Assembly: GCA_002839335.1 (NCBI GenBank)
Contig: PGXU01000032.1
Span: forward strand, 1 to 32,464
Direction of reading: 5' to 3'
Source: Spirochaetae bacterium HGW-Spirochaetae-4
GTDB lineage: Bacteria > Spirochaetota > Spirochaetia > Sphaerochaetales > Sphaerochaetaceae
Length of the DNA: 32,464 nt
The number at the start of each line of letters is the position of its first letter. Position 1 is the first letter of the stretch. A program made the translations under genes and the position numbers. Below, in pieces: positions 7,928 through 15,011 of this stretch. A model generated the notes under the pieces. That model was given only the letters and a program-made list of their open reading frames with translations, was not told the origin of the DNA and made no database searches.

Positions 7928-8482
7928 CTAGGCCAGGTCCAATTCCGGTGCGATTTCGCGCATGCCTTCGATCGTAAGCTGTATGACCTGGTCGAGTTCC
8001 ATACCCACCATCTGTGCTCCCTGGGCAATCAGTTCCCTATTCACCCCAACCGAGAAACCCTTGGTCTTCCACTTCTTCTTCACCGATTTCACTTCCAGGT
8101 CCATGAGGCTTTTCGAAGGACGCATGAGAGCCGTGGCTGTGACCAATCCGGTCAGTTCATCGATGGTGAACAGGACTTTTTCCATGGGATGTACCGGTTC
8201 CACATCGCTGCACAAAGTCCATCCATGGGATACGACCGCATGGATGATATCGTCGGATGCTCCGGCGGCCGAGAGGAGTTCGGGAGCCTTCTTGCAGTGT
8301 TCGTCGGGATACTGCTCGTAATCGATATCGTGAAGAAGCCCTACAATGCCCCAAAATTCCACATCATGTCCCATTTCCCGGGCAAAGCGGCGCATGACAG
8401 ACTCCACGGACAATGCATGCTTGTAGAGACTGTCCGAGGTGTTGTATTGCCGATACAACTGAAGAGCTTCATTTCTGGTCAT
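7928..8482 (-). CDS. HD-superfamily hydrolase (COG2316-like)
   Basis: A 184-residue protein beginning MTRNEALQLYRQYNTSDSLY. It has the early His (KHALSVE), the HD doublet in GLLHDIDYEQYPDEH, a later His in VVSHGW, and the Asp in IDELTGL, so the metal-dependent phosphohydrolase site is complete. The strongly conserved tail region LMDLEVKSVKKKWKTKGF is typical of a widespread group of stand-alone HD hydrolases whose substrate is not known. Upstream in-frame codons to 8536 are rejected because GGAGGA (8487-8492) lies just before the ATG at 8482 and the extension runs into the promoter region. A perfect 18-bp palindrome overlaps the predicted -10, so the gene is probably repressed by a DNA-binding protein. 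Confidence 0.87.
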   Translation of the reverse strand: MTRNEALQLYRQYNTSDSLYKHALSVESVMRRFAREMGHDVEFWGIVGLLHDIDYEQYPDEHCKKAPELLSAAGASDDIIHAVVSHGWTLCSDVEPVHPMEKVLFTIDELTGLVTATALMRPSKSLMDLEVKSVKKKWKTKGFSVGVNRELIAQGAQMVGMELDQVIQLTIEGMREIAPELDLA

Positions 8483-8509
8483 TGTGTCCTCCAAGGTCAA
8501 AAAAGTACC

Positions 8510-8527
8510 ATACAAATCAATTTGTAT
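8510..8527. promoter_or_regulatory. 18-bp perfect palindrome, probable operator
   Basis: ATACAAATCAATTTGTAT: two 8-base arms that are exact reverse complements around a 2-base centre. It covers the predicted -10 and transcription start of the HD hydrolase gene, the usual place for a repressor dimer. Confidence 0.6.
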
Positions 8528-8549
8528 CATCTGCATCGGTTTACCGCAA
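8521..8549 (-). promoter_or_regulatory. candidate promoter of the HD hydrolase gene
   Basis: On the minus strand TTGCGG (8544-8549), 17 bp, TACAAA (8521-8526). The expected leader is about 32 nt with the SD near its end. The match is moderate (3 and 4 of 6). Confidence 0.4.
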
Positions 8550-8562
8550 TATCTCCGGTAAA
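8540..8562. repeat. 7-bp inverted repeat over the -35 region
   Basis: TTTACCG (8540-8546) and CGGTAAA (8556-8562) are exact complements with a 9-base centre. The site overlaps the -35 of the HD gene and lies upstream of the corA leader promoter, so it could serve either direction. It is distinct in sequence from the 18-bp palindrome beside it. Confidence 0.45.
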
Positions 8563-8595
8563 ACTTTCCAATCCCCCTTTATCACATGACCGCTA

Positions 8596-8606
8596 TGTGG
8601 TATCAT
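8596..8606 (+). promoter_or_regulatory. extended -10 promoter of the corA leader
   Basis: TGTGGTATCAT contains a TGn extended -10 (TGG plus TATCAT). No strong -35 is visible (TTTATC at 17 bp). It would give a leader of roughly 50 nt before the leader ORF. The same TGTGGTAT core occurs at the predicted promoters of rplU and pta. Confidence 0.5.
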
Positions 8607-8665
8607 TTTTACGTCTCGGGCATTGCCGATATGGCGATGGATTCTTTTCATACAAGGAGGATGCT

Positions 8666-8755
8666 ATGTCTACTTCAGACGATGGCGGGAGTATACGCTA
8701 TCGCCCATTAAAAAAATACATTTCAGCGATCCTCCCGAACCAAGTCGACATTTAG
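8666..8755 (+). CDS. 29-residue leader ORF upstream of corA
   Basis: ATG 8666 follows a textbook SD (AAGGAGG, 8654-8660) and the frame closes with TAG at 8753-8755, 50 bases before corA. The peptide is basic in the middle (IRYRPLKKYISAILPNQVDI at its end), contains two prolines, and matches no family I know. A start signal this strong on so short an ORF, directly before a Mg2+ transporter gene, argues for a translated leader used for regulation, similar in principle to the mgtL and corL leaders of Salmonella but with no visible sequence relation. The stop codon lies immediately before the first of two competing hairpins. An alternative is a genuine small protein. Confidence 0.6.
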   Translation: MSTSDDGGSIRYRPLKKYISAILPNQVDI

Positions 8756-8757
8756 TT

Positions 8758-8806
8758 CCAGCCCTACCAGGGCTGCTGGTTCCCGGGGACTGCCGAGGAG
8801 GAACCA
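8758..8806 (+). promoter_or_regulatory. mutually exclusive hairpins controlling the corA start
   Basis: Hairpin 1 pairs CCAGCCCT (8758-8765) with AGGGCT (8769-8774) and, after a 2-base bulge, TGG (8777-8779). Hairpin 2 pairs TGGTTCC (8777-8783) with GGAACCA (8800-8806), covering the end of the SD (GAGGAGG, 8795-8801) and the first base of the corA ATG. They share bases 8777-8779. A ribosome terminating at the leader stop (8755) would cover hairpin 1 and favour hairpin 2, closing corA; without leader translation hairpin 1 forms and corA opens. The pairing is seen; the mechanism is inferred. Confidence 0.5.
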
Positions 8807-9834
8807 TGATCACAATCCGAAACGATATTGCCAGCAGAATTCCAGGTGACAATGTATCTTCAGGCGGGTACACTTGGATCGATGCCCGAGAGATTACACG
8901 TGACGATATTACTGAATTGCAGGAAGACTACGGCATCAGCTCCGAGCTTCTTGCGGACATCATGGACTTGGACGAACAATCCCGGATAGAAAAGGAAGAT
9001 GACTACGTTGCCCTTATCGTGAGGCTTCCGGCTTTCGCGGATGATAGCCATGGCATCAACCAATATTGCGTTCCGCTCGGCATAGTCATGATGAAGGACA
9101 CCATCATCACCATTTGCCAGAGCGATAGCGTGATACTCGAGGACTTCGCGCGCAACCGGTTCAGGCAGTACCCGGTACAGACGCAGGAAGGATTTGTCAT
9201 CAGTCTCATGGGGCGGGCGGCCATGGTCTTTATCCGGCTGTTGAAATACCTGAACAGGCAGAAGAACCTGATTGAAGAAGAATTGCATAAATCCGTCCGA
9301 AATGACGAACTTATCCAATTGCTCTCCATTCAGAAATCACTCGTGTACTTCACCACCAGTCTCACGACCAATGAAATCCTCTTGGAAAAATTGCAGAAAT
9401 CTCCGTATTTCCGCGTGAACACAGAAGAGGAGCGGGAATTCCTGGAAGATATCATCATCGACAACAAGCAAGCTATCGAGATGTCCAACATCTACTCGTC
9501 GATTCTCACCGGGACCATGGATGCCTTCGCCTCGGTCATCTCCAACAATCTCAGCATAATCATGCGAAGACTTACGGTTATTTCGATTGCATTCATGTTT
9601 CCAACCTTTCTCGTCGGGTATTATGGCATGAACCTGAAGCTTCCCTTCGCGGGGAATCCGTTCATGATGTATTGGATCATTGGAATAGGCCTCGTCGCGG
9701 GGTTTGGAAGCACCTACATATTGAGCGACAAGCGATCGAGGAAACGTGCCGAACGGCATTTGGAATCGGCAAGGAAACGTCGGGAAAAGCAACGGCGTTC
9801 CAATCGTCGCAAGGGGCGCGTCCGGGAGGATTGA
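8806..9834 (+). CDS. corA: CorA-family Mg2+/Co2+ channel
   Basis: A 342-residue CorA protein. A long cytoplasmic N-terminal domain (alpha/beta, then long helices through LIEEELHKS and LEDIIIDNKQAIEM) is followed by two C-terminal helices; the signature YGMN in VGYYGMNLKLPF closes the first helix near residue 274, and the second is YWIIGIGLVAGFGSTYIL. The family forms pentameric channels for Mg2+ (also Co2+, Ni2+) in the inner membrane. A strongly basic tail (KRSRKRAERH onward) after the second helix is longer than usual for the family. Start at 8806 is set by GAGGAGG at 8795-8801 and the family N-terminus; open frame upstream belongs to the leader region. Expression is probably controlled through the leader ORF and competing hairpins just upstream. 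Confidence 0.93.
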   Translation: MITIRNDIASRIPGDNVSSGGYTWIDAREITRDDITELQEDYGISSELLADIMDLDEQSRIEKEDDYVALIVRLPAFADDSHGINQYCVPLGIVMMKDTIITICQSDSVILEDFARNRFRQYPVQTQEGFVISLMGRAAMVFIRLLKYLNRQKNLIEEELHKSVRNDELIQLLSIQKSLVYFTTSLTTNEILLEKLQKSPYFRVNTEEEREFLEDIIIDNKQAIEMSNIYSSILTGTMDAFASVISNNLSIIMRRLTVISIAFMFPTFLVGYYGMNLKLPFAGNPFMMYWIIGIGLVAGFGSTYILSDKRSRKRAERHLESARKRREKQRRSNRRKGRVRED

Positions 9835-9857
9835 CTGTGCGCCGGGTTTCCTATACA
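9831..9857 (+). promoter_or_regulatory. possible promoter of the CxxxCxxCC gene
   Basis: TTGACT (9831-9836, overlapping the corA stop) and TATACA (9852-9857) are 15 bp apart, shorter than ideal. The predicted leader of about 22 nt carries the AAGGAG SD. Confidence 0.35.
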
Positions 9858-9885
9858 TTGCCTCCAACCTCCAAGGAGTGGGGTG

Positions 9886-10563
9886 ATGATGGAAGCTCTC
9901 TATTCGCTCTGCGATCGATTTTCCGAGTTTTCTGTATCCAGCCAATGGCGTTCGCTATTGGATTTATATCTACTTATTGAAAAAGAAACTACAAGCTTCC
10001 AGCAGACGTATGGCGTGGCGTGTCCTCCGGGGTGCGGCACTTGTTGTGAGCACTTTGTTCCCGAGCTGACCGAGCTGGAAGCCTCCATGATAGGCGCGTA
10101 CCTGCTTTTCGTGAAACAAGACCCTTCGGTGCTTGCAAGACTCGATGCATACGAAGCCTCTAGCGGTACGTGTCCGCTCTATAATCCCGACTCACCGTAC
10201 CACTGCACCGTGTATCCCGTCCGAGGTATGATCTGCCGTCTGTTCGGAGCCTGTCCCTCGGAGGACAAATTCGGGAACCCGATCTTCCGCAAATGCAAAT
10301 ACAACACCGATGTCCAATCCCCTGTCCTATTGGATGCCAAGGATTTTGGCACTGGTGCCGCCGTTGTCACGACCATGCGGAAACTGTCCGTTCAATTTTC
10401 GGCTTTGGAGCCGCTTGCCGCTACGCTACCGATTGCGGATGCGGTTATGCGTTCCCTGTCCCGGTTGCAGTTCATTGCTGCGCATATGGGTAGCGATTCT
10501 CATGACGATGACAATGGTGGTTCAGACCCCTTGGTTCCAACTCCCACACCCTTGGCTTCCTGA
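9886..10563 (+). CDS. CxxxCxxCC (YkgJ-type) metal-cluster protein
   Basis: A 225-residue protein with the cysteine signature of the YkgJ / Fe-S-oxidoreductase-like family: C-PPG-C-GT-CC about 50 residues in. A second conserved block follows (TCPLYNPDSPYHC, YPVRGMICRLFGACP). The family is thought to bind zinc or an iron-sulfur cluster; function is unproven. AAGGAG at 9873-9878 fits ATG 9886 (7 nt) better than the in-frame GTG at 9883 or ATG at 9889. The last 64 bases overlap the 3' end of the convergent MFS gene; the overlapping tail is low-complexity (DDDNGGSD, PTPTPLAS), so the two stops may have drifted past each other. It follows corA by 51 bases and may be partly cotranscribed. Confidence 0.85.
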   Translation: MMEALYSLCDRFSEFSVSSQWRSLLDLYLLIEKETTSFQQTYGVACPPGCGTCCEHFVPELTELEASMIGAYLLFVKQDPSVLARLDAYEASSGTCPLYNPDSPYHCTVYPVRGMICRLFGACPSEDKFGNPIFRKCKYNTDVQSPVLLDAKDFGTGAAVVTTMRKLSVQFSALEPLAATLPIADAVMRSLSRLQFIAAHMGSDSHDDDNGGSDPLVPTPTPLAS

Positions 10564-11750
10564 TTTCGTTTCCCGAGTATCCGGATGACACCAAGGCATG
10601 CAAGCATGGCAAGCGGATATGCGGTTCCTGCCAGCATTCCCACACGCAATGGGGAGAGGGTGGCCGACGCGGGTACAAAGTCCGCTATGAGTCCGAGCAA
10701 CCAAGGTCCGACAGCAGCTCCGGTATCTCCTCCCGCAGCAAGGATCGCAAACATCGATGCACCGGCAAAAGGAAAGCGATGGGCTGCGTTGACGACCGAA
10801 CCTGGCCACAGGAGCGCAACACCAAGCCCGCAACCGGCACACGCTACCAGCGAAATCCACGGTATCGGGGAGAGTGCCGCCACAAGATAACAACCCGCGG
10901 CGAAGAACGATCCCCAGAACATGACGTGCCACACGTCGATATTCTTTCCATATTTGCCATAGAGCATCCTTCCCGTTCCGAGCAAGGCGGCGAACAGGCA
11001 AAGGCCCAACAGGTCACCCGTAGTCTTCGAAAGTCCAAGTGTAGTCTCGGCGTATGCCGATGTCCATTGGGACATCGATACTTCCGCAGCACCCCCCAGT
11101 GCTATTCCAATCACCACCAACATGAAGAATGGGGAAGCCAGTAGTGTCCTTGTCGAGGTCCGGTGTTCGTCCGGAACCTGGGGAGCAAGGGGGACACGGA
11201 GAAAATTGAAAAAGTTGAGCAACGGTATGATCGACCAGATGAGGACTATGATAGGCCAATTCACACTGCCGAACAGGGCTATCATGACCGAAGTAAGCAC
11301 CACGACACCGATGAACCCCCATGCGTAGAACGCGTGGAGAAGACTCATGGCAGCCGCTTTCGCCTCCGAGGGAATCGCTTGGACTATCGCGCTGAGCAGT
11401 AGCTCGAGCAATCCGCCACCACAGGAGAATATGACTGTGGCGAGCATGATGCCAAGATAGGGATTTGTTGGGAACAACCGGGGAGCAAAAGCGAACATGA
11501 CAAAGCCGAGGAACACCATAAGGTGTCCGAACGTAATGAATGGACGCACCCCATAGCGGTCCACCGGTTTGCTGAATGCGAGATCGGCCACTATCTGGGT
11601 GAAGAAGTTGATGAGGGTCAACCTTCCGACTTGTTCGAACGAAAGTCCGAAACCTTGCATGAGTGTCACAAACAATAATGGTGACAGATTGGTCACCAGC
11701 GCTCCTACCAGGTTGCCCAGGTAGCAAGCGCGGATAGTAGATGTATACAT
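10500..11750 (-). CDS. MFS transporter
   Basis: A 416-residue integral membrane protein with about twelve hydrophobic helices in two halves separated by a polar loop (VPLAPQVPDEHRTSTR). Helix 1 starts right after the N-terminus (ACYLGNLVGALVTNLSPLLF). The loop 2-3 motif is a variant (SKPVDRYGVRPF, compare GxLaDrxGrr), and GGDTGAAVGPWLLG occurs in the second half. It resembles the fucose-permease/putative sugar branch of the superfamily, but I cannot name a substrate. The start cannot be later because helix 1 begins at once. No SD precedes the ATG; a promoter TTTACA-18-TATAAT ends 7 nt before it, so the message is probably leaderless. The promoter overlaps that of the divergent HAD gene, and the 3' end overlaps the CxxxCxxCC gene by 64 bases. 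Confidence 0.88.
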   Translation of the reverse strand: MYTSTIRACYLGNLVGALVTNLSPLLFVTLMQGFGLSFEQVGRLTLINFFTQIVADLAFSKPVDRYGVRPFITFGHLMVFLGFVMFAFAPRLFPTNPYLGIMLATVIFSCGGGLLELLLSAIVQAIPSEAKAAAMSLLHAFYAWGFIGVVVLTSVMIALFGSVNWPIIVLIWSIIPLLNFFNFLRVPLAPQVPDEHRTSTRTLLASPFFMLVVIGIALGGAAEVSMSQWTSAYAETTLGLSKTTGDLLGLCLFAALLGTGRMLYGKYGKNIDVWHVMFWGSFFAAGCYLVAALSPIPWISLVACAGCGLGVALLWPGSVVNAAHRFPFAGASMFAILAAGGDTGAAVGPWLLGLIADFVPASATLSPLRVGMLAGTAYPLAMLACLGVIRILGKRNQEAKGVGVGTKGSEPPLSSS

Positions 11751-11757
11751 AAAGCGG

Positions 11758-11787
11758 ATTATATACCCGGGTGACGTACCCTGTAAA
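11758..11787 (-). promoter_or_regulatory. promoter of the MFS gene (leaderless geometry)
   Basis: Minus strand: TTTACA (11782-11787, 5 of 6), 18 bp, consensus TATAAT (11758-11763). Seven bases separate it from the ATG at 11750. It overlaps the divergent HAD promoter by 17 bp. Confidence 0.6.
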
Positions 11788-11800
11788 GTTCGGTTATACT
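11771..11800 (+). promoter_or_regulatory. promoter of the HAD-phosphohexomutase block (leaderless geometry)
   Basis: GTGACG (11771-11776), 18 bp, TATACT (11795-11800), then exactly six bases to ATG 11807. No SD exists between them. Confidence 0.5.
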
Positions 11801-11806
11801 TGAATC

Positions 11807-12487
11807 ATGACAACACACAACACATTTTCAGCAGTATTGTTCGACCTTGACGGTACCCTGGTGGATACCTCGCGAGATATTTCCTTCGCGCTCAATGCGG
11901 CCCTATCCAGTGCGGGTGTCGCACCGGTTTCCGACAACGATTGCATGCGGTATGTCGGGAGAGGGTTGCGCAACGCGTTGGCCTGTGCCATGCGTGATGC
12001 AGGGGAGACCGTTGGCGACCATGATATGGACGTATTGCTCGGAATATTACAAAAAACATACGAAGAACATCCGTTTGACAGGGCCCGGGTGTATCCGGGT
12101 ATCGACCGCATACTCGAGAAATCTGTTGCAGGTGGGTATAAACTCGGAGTACTATCGAATAAGGACGATTCGTTGGTCAAGCGTATCGTAGCAGAACTCT
12201 TCGGACACGTACCGTTCATCATGGTGCAGGGAGCGACAGGGCATATTCCCCTGAAACCCGACCCGACATCGGCCCGTATGTTTGCGCGATCCGCCGGGTG
12301 TGCTGCCGATTCTGTGCTCATGGTAGGTGATACCGAAGTGGATTATTTGACGGCATTGGCTGCCGGAATGCGGACGGCAGTGGTAACCTGGGGATTTCGA
12401 AGCAGGTCGAACTTGGAATCCGCAGGGTGCGCACCATTGTTCGATACGGTTGAGGAACTTGAGACGGAGGTATTCCCATGGCAATGA
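11807..12487 (+). CDS. HAD phosphatase, phosphoglycolate-phosphatase-like
   Basis: A 226-residue HAD-superfamily hydrolase with all four motifs: FDLDGTLVDTS (catalytic Asp nucleophile, residues 12-22), LSNK in motif II, the lysine of KPDP in motif III, and VGDTEVDYLTALAAG in motif IV. The helical cap between motifs I and II is of the Gph/PGP type, so phosphoglycolate or a related sugar phosphate is the likely substrate. The gene product is cytoplasmic. It opens a five-gene collinear block; its last 10 bases overlap the start of the phosphohexomutase gene, which suggests coupled synthesis and perhaps a joint role in sugar-phosphate handling. There is no SD, and the -10 box ends 6 nt before the ATG. 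Confidence 0.9.
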   Translation: MTTHNTFSAVLFDLDGTLVDTSRDISFALNAALSSAGVAPVSDNDCMRYVGRGLRNALACAMRDAGETVGDHDMDVLLGILQKTYEEHPFDRARVYPGIDRILEKSVAGGYKLGVLSNKDDSLVKRIVAELFGHVPFIMVQGATGHIPLKPDPTSARMFARSAGCAADSVLMVGDTEVDYLTALAAGMRTAVVTWGFRSRSNLESAGCAPLFDTVEELETEVFPWQ

Positions 12488-14196
12488 AGGAACAGGAGAA
12501 GGTACTCATCTACCAAAAGGCCCAGGAGTATGTGCAGACTGAATCGGAAGCCCAATTCAAGAAGGAGATAGTCGATGCCTTGGACGAGCATGCCGATGAT
12601 GAACTCTATGACAGGTTCTATACGACGCTCTCGTTCGGCACTGCAGGAATGAGGGGGGTGATCGGCGGTGGAACGAACCGGATCAATCCATACATGGTGA
12701 GGAAAGTCACCCAAGGAATGGCCGATTATCTGGTGTCCCAGGTTGCCAATCCCTCTGTGACCATCGCCTTCGATTCACGCAACTATTCAGAACTGTTCGC
12801 GCGACAAGCTGCGTTGACCCTCTGTGCCAATGGGGTGAAGGTGTATCTGTACAACACATTGCATCCTGTGCCGATGCTCTCCTTCGCGTTGCGCTACCTG
12901 AAGACAACAGCGGGTATTGTAATAACCGCCAGTCACAATCCCGCCAAATACAATGGATACAAGGTGTATTGGTCGGATGGTGGACAAGTTACTCCTCCGC
13001 ACGATATCGGTATCGCCGAACGGGTCGCAGCCGTAGTGCCAGGAGCAATCCGCACCATGAGCCAATCGGAGGCCAAGGCTTCGGCCTTGTTGTCGAATGT
13101 CCCCGAATCGGTGGATGAAGCCTATTATTCCATGGTAACCGAGAGTCTTGCTCGTCCCGGATTGCTTTCGAGTAGTTCCGTGACCGTCGCCTATACACCT
13201 CTGCATGGAGCCGGGAATATTCCGGTCCGCACCATTTTGGCCAAACTCGGTGTGCATTGCGAAGTAGTGGAGCAGCAAGAGCTTCCGGATGGGGATTTTC
13301 CGACGGTATCCATGCCGAACCCGGAAGATCCACAAGCCATGCGGCTGGCAATTGGACTTGGTATCCAATGCAAGGCCGATATCGTCCTGGGAACCGATCC
13401 TGACGGCGACCGCTTGGGCATAGCGATTCCCTCTGGTCCGAACAAGGACTCCTTTTCATTGCTCACCGGGAACCAGATCGCAGTCCTGCTCTGCGACTAC
13501 CTGATCCAAACATGGAAAGAACGTTCCCAAGAAGGAGCCAGACAGCCTTTGGTCGTGAAATCGATAGTGACGACCGACTTGGTGCGGGAAATAGCCGAAA
13601 AGAATGGCGCCGCTTGTGTCGATGTGTTGACCGGATTCAAATACATAGCCGAAAAGATAGCGGCGCTCGAGCATTCGGCGAAACAATTCTTCCTCTTTGG
13701 TTGTGAAGAAAGTTTCGGATACCTCTCGGTCCCACAGGTTCGTGACAAGGATGCAGTCTCCACGGCTGTTCTGGCCGTAGAAATGATGAGCCATTATGCA
13801 TCCAAAGGATTGTCGCTGAAGGAGCGGCTCAACCAGATATACGATTCCTATGGATATTACACCGAAGCGGTACTTTCCTTCACCTATGAGGGGAGTGCGG
13901 GAAAGCAGAAGATGGCGGACATCATGAAGGATTTCCGTTCGTTGAAGGTTTCCGATACTTTCGCCGGATATACCATTACCGAAGCGACGGACCTGCTGCA
14001 TGGTGGCCCGGATGGACTTCCCCCTTCGGATGTGATTATACTACGTTTTACCACAGGGGACAAATTGGTGGTTCGGCCATCTGGCACCGAACCGAAAGTC
14101 AAATACTATCTGTTCTTCCATACCGACGGTAAGGATAGGGAATCGTTCAAGGCAACATTGCAAGAAAAGATTGCAAATTTCAAGTCGGTATTATAA
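12478..14196 (+). CDS. phosphoglucomutase/phosphomannomutase (phosphohexomutase)
   Basis: A 572-residue alpha-D-phosphohexomutase of the long PgcA type. It has the early FGTAGMRG motif, the phosphoserine loop TASHNP (Ser near residue 152), the metal loop GTDPDGDRLG near 305, the sugar-recognition motif FGCEESFGYL, and the phosphate-binding RPSGTEPK near 533. It interconverts hexose 1- and 6-phosphates (glucose, possibly mannose), feeding glycolysis and cell-envelope sugar nucleotide synthesis in the cytoplasm. The ATG at 12478 has GGAGG at 12466-12470 and overlaps the HAD stop by 10 bases; a second in-frame ATG two codons later is less well spaced. The next gene follows after 11 bases. Confidence 0.93.
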   Translation: MAMKEQEKVLIYQKAQEYVQTESEAQFKKEIVDALDEHADDELYDRFYTTLSFGTAGMRGVIGGGTNRINPYMVRKVTQGMADYLVSQVANPSVTIAFDSRNYSELFARQAALTLCANGVKVYLYNTLHPVPMLSFALRYLKTTAGIVITASHNPAKYNGYKVYWSDGGQVTPPHDIGIAERVAAVVPGAIRTMSQSEAKASALLSNVPESVDEAYYSMVTESLARPGLLSSSSVTVAYTPLHGAGNIPVRTILAKLGVHCEVVEQQELPDGDFPTVSMPNPEDPQAMRLAIGLGIQCKADIVLGTDPDGDRLGIAIPSGPNKDSFSLLTGNQIAVLLCDYLIQTWKERSQEGARQPLVVKSIVTTDLVREIAEKNGAACVDVLTGFKYIAEKIAALEHSAKQFFLFGCEESFGYLSVPQVRDKDAVSTAVLAVEMMSHYASKGLSLKERLNQIYDSYGYYTEAVLSFTYEGSAGKQKMADIMKDFRSLKVSDTFAGYTITEATDLLHGGPDGLPPSDVIILRFTTGDKLVVRPSGTEPKVKYYLFFHTDGKDRESFKATLQEKIANFKSVL

Positions 14197-14207
14197 AGGT
14201 CGTCAAC

Positions 14208-14987
14208 ATGGCATCATGTTTTATCTTACGAAGAAATCGTGAAAAATCTCTCTATCTGACTCCTTTCGTCGATCCGAAACTCGCTCCATCCTGGCAAGAG
14301 GATGATGAAATCCATTGGCTTGCCTCCACCGGGTTGAATACCCACGAGAAGGACGACGCACTGTTCACCCTCTATACCCAAATCGATCGCGGCGTGGACC
14401 GTTGGATCCAGGACGCACGGTATATTCCCCGGTTGTTGGTGTCCTCGGCGGTATTCCTTACCGTCTACTTTTTCTTCTCCCTGGCGGTACGCGATCCCAT
14501 TCCCATGGTGGATGAATTGGTTCTTGCCATAGTAGCCTCCTTTCTGGCAGCGTATGCCTTGTCGAAAAGGGACAAGAAGGGTGAGTTGGCTATGAAACGT
14601 CGCTTGGAGCTGAAGCAGAACGCTTCGCGTTGCGATTACAGTATCCTGGAGGGGCTTTCCTCCTACGAGGCGTATCTCGATACCTGCTCTTACCTGGATA
14701 CCCTTGACCTGGCCGACAGGTTGGCATTGACCGGAGATGCGGATTTGCCGGCTCTGGAAATCTCCGAATCAGAGACTGGCCCTTGGCAGAAGGAGTTCAA
14801 GGATATCCTTCTCCGACATTTCGAGCTCACCGACCGTCCTCTGTATGCCCTGTACGTGCAAGTGATGCGCGTACGGACGTCCGAGGCCGGAGACGAGGCT
14901 TTCGCCGCGCGACTCATCAAGTTGGCCATGCACAAGAATCTTGATCTATCCTTGCTTGCATTGTTGGTTGTAGCTTCGAAGCATTAA
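14208..14987 (+). CDS. uncharacterised membrane protein
   Basis: I do not recognise the family. The 259-residue product has a polar N-terminal stretch (with a charged WQEDDEIHWLAS), two hydrophobic helices around residues 80-125 (LLVSSAVFLTVYFFFSLAV and ELVLAIVASFLAAYAL), and a basic turn after the second (SKRDKKGELAMKRRLELK). A helical, acidic C-terminal domain follows and ends in a hydrophobic LSLLALLVVASKH. The positive charge after helix 2 suggests both termini are cytoplasmic. The SD is AAAGG at 14195-14199, overlapping the phosphohexomutase stop. It lies between that gene and comEC on one likely transcript, so a role in envelope or surface processes is conceivable, but nothing in the sequence proves it. 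Confidence 0.8.
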   Translation: MASCFILRRNREKSLYLTPFVDPKLAPSWQEDDEIHWLASTGLNTHEKDDALFTLYTQIDRGVDRWIQDARYIPRLLVSSAVFLTVYFFFSLAVRDPIPMVDELVLAIVASFLAAYALSKRDKKGELAMKRRLELKQNASRCDYSILEGLSSYEAYLDTCSYLDTLDLADRLALTGDADLPALEISESETGPWQKEFKDILLRHFELTDRPLYALYVQVMRVRTSEAGDEAFAARLIKLAMHKNLDLSLLALLVVASKH

Positions 14988-15011
14988 CACCACTTCTGCA
15001 GTATATTCTGC

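Noticed and set aside
8669-8712. Intrinsic terminator near the A-run at 8709-8716
   Set aside because: The stem before it is imperfect with a long loop, and the run is A on the plus strand; on the minus strand the U-run would precede the stem.
8583-8806. M-box (ykoK) Mg2+ riboswitch upstream of corA
   Set aside because: I could not find the conserved M-box core or its long paired arms. A leader ORF with two short competing hairpins explains the region better.
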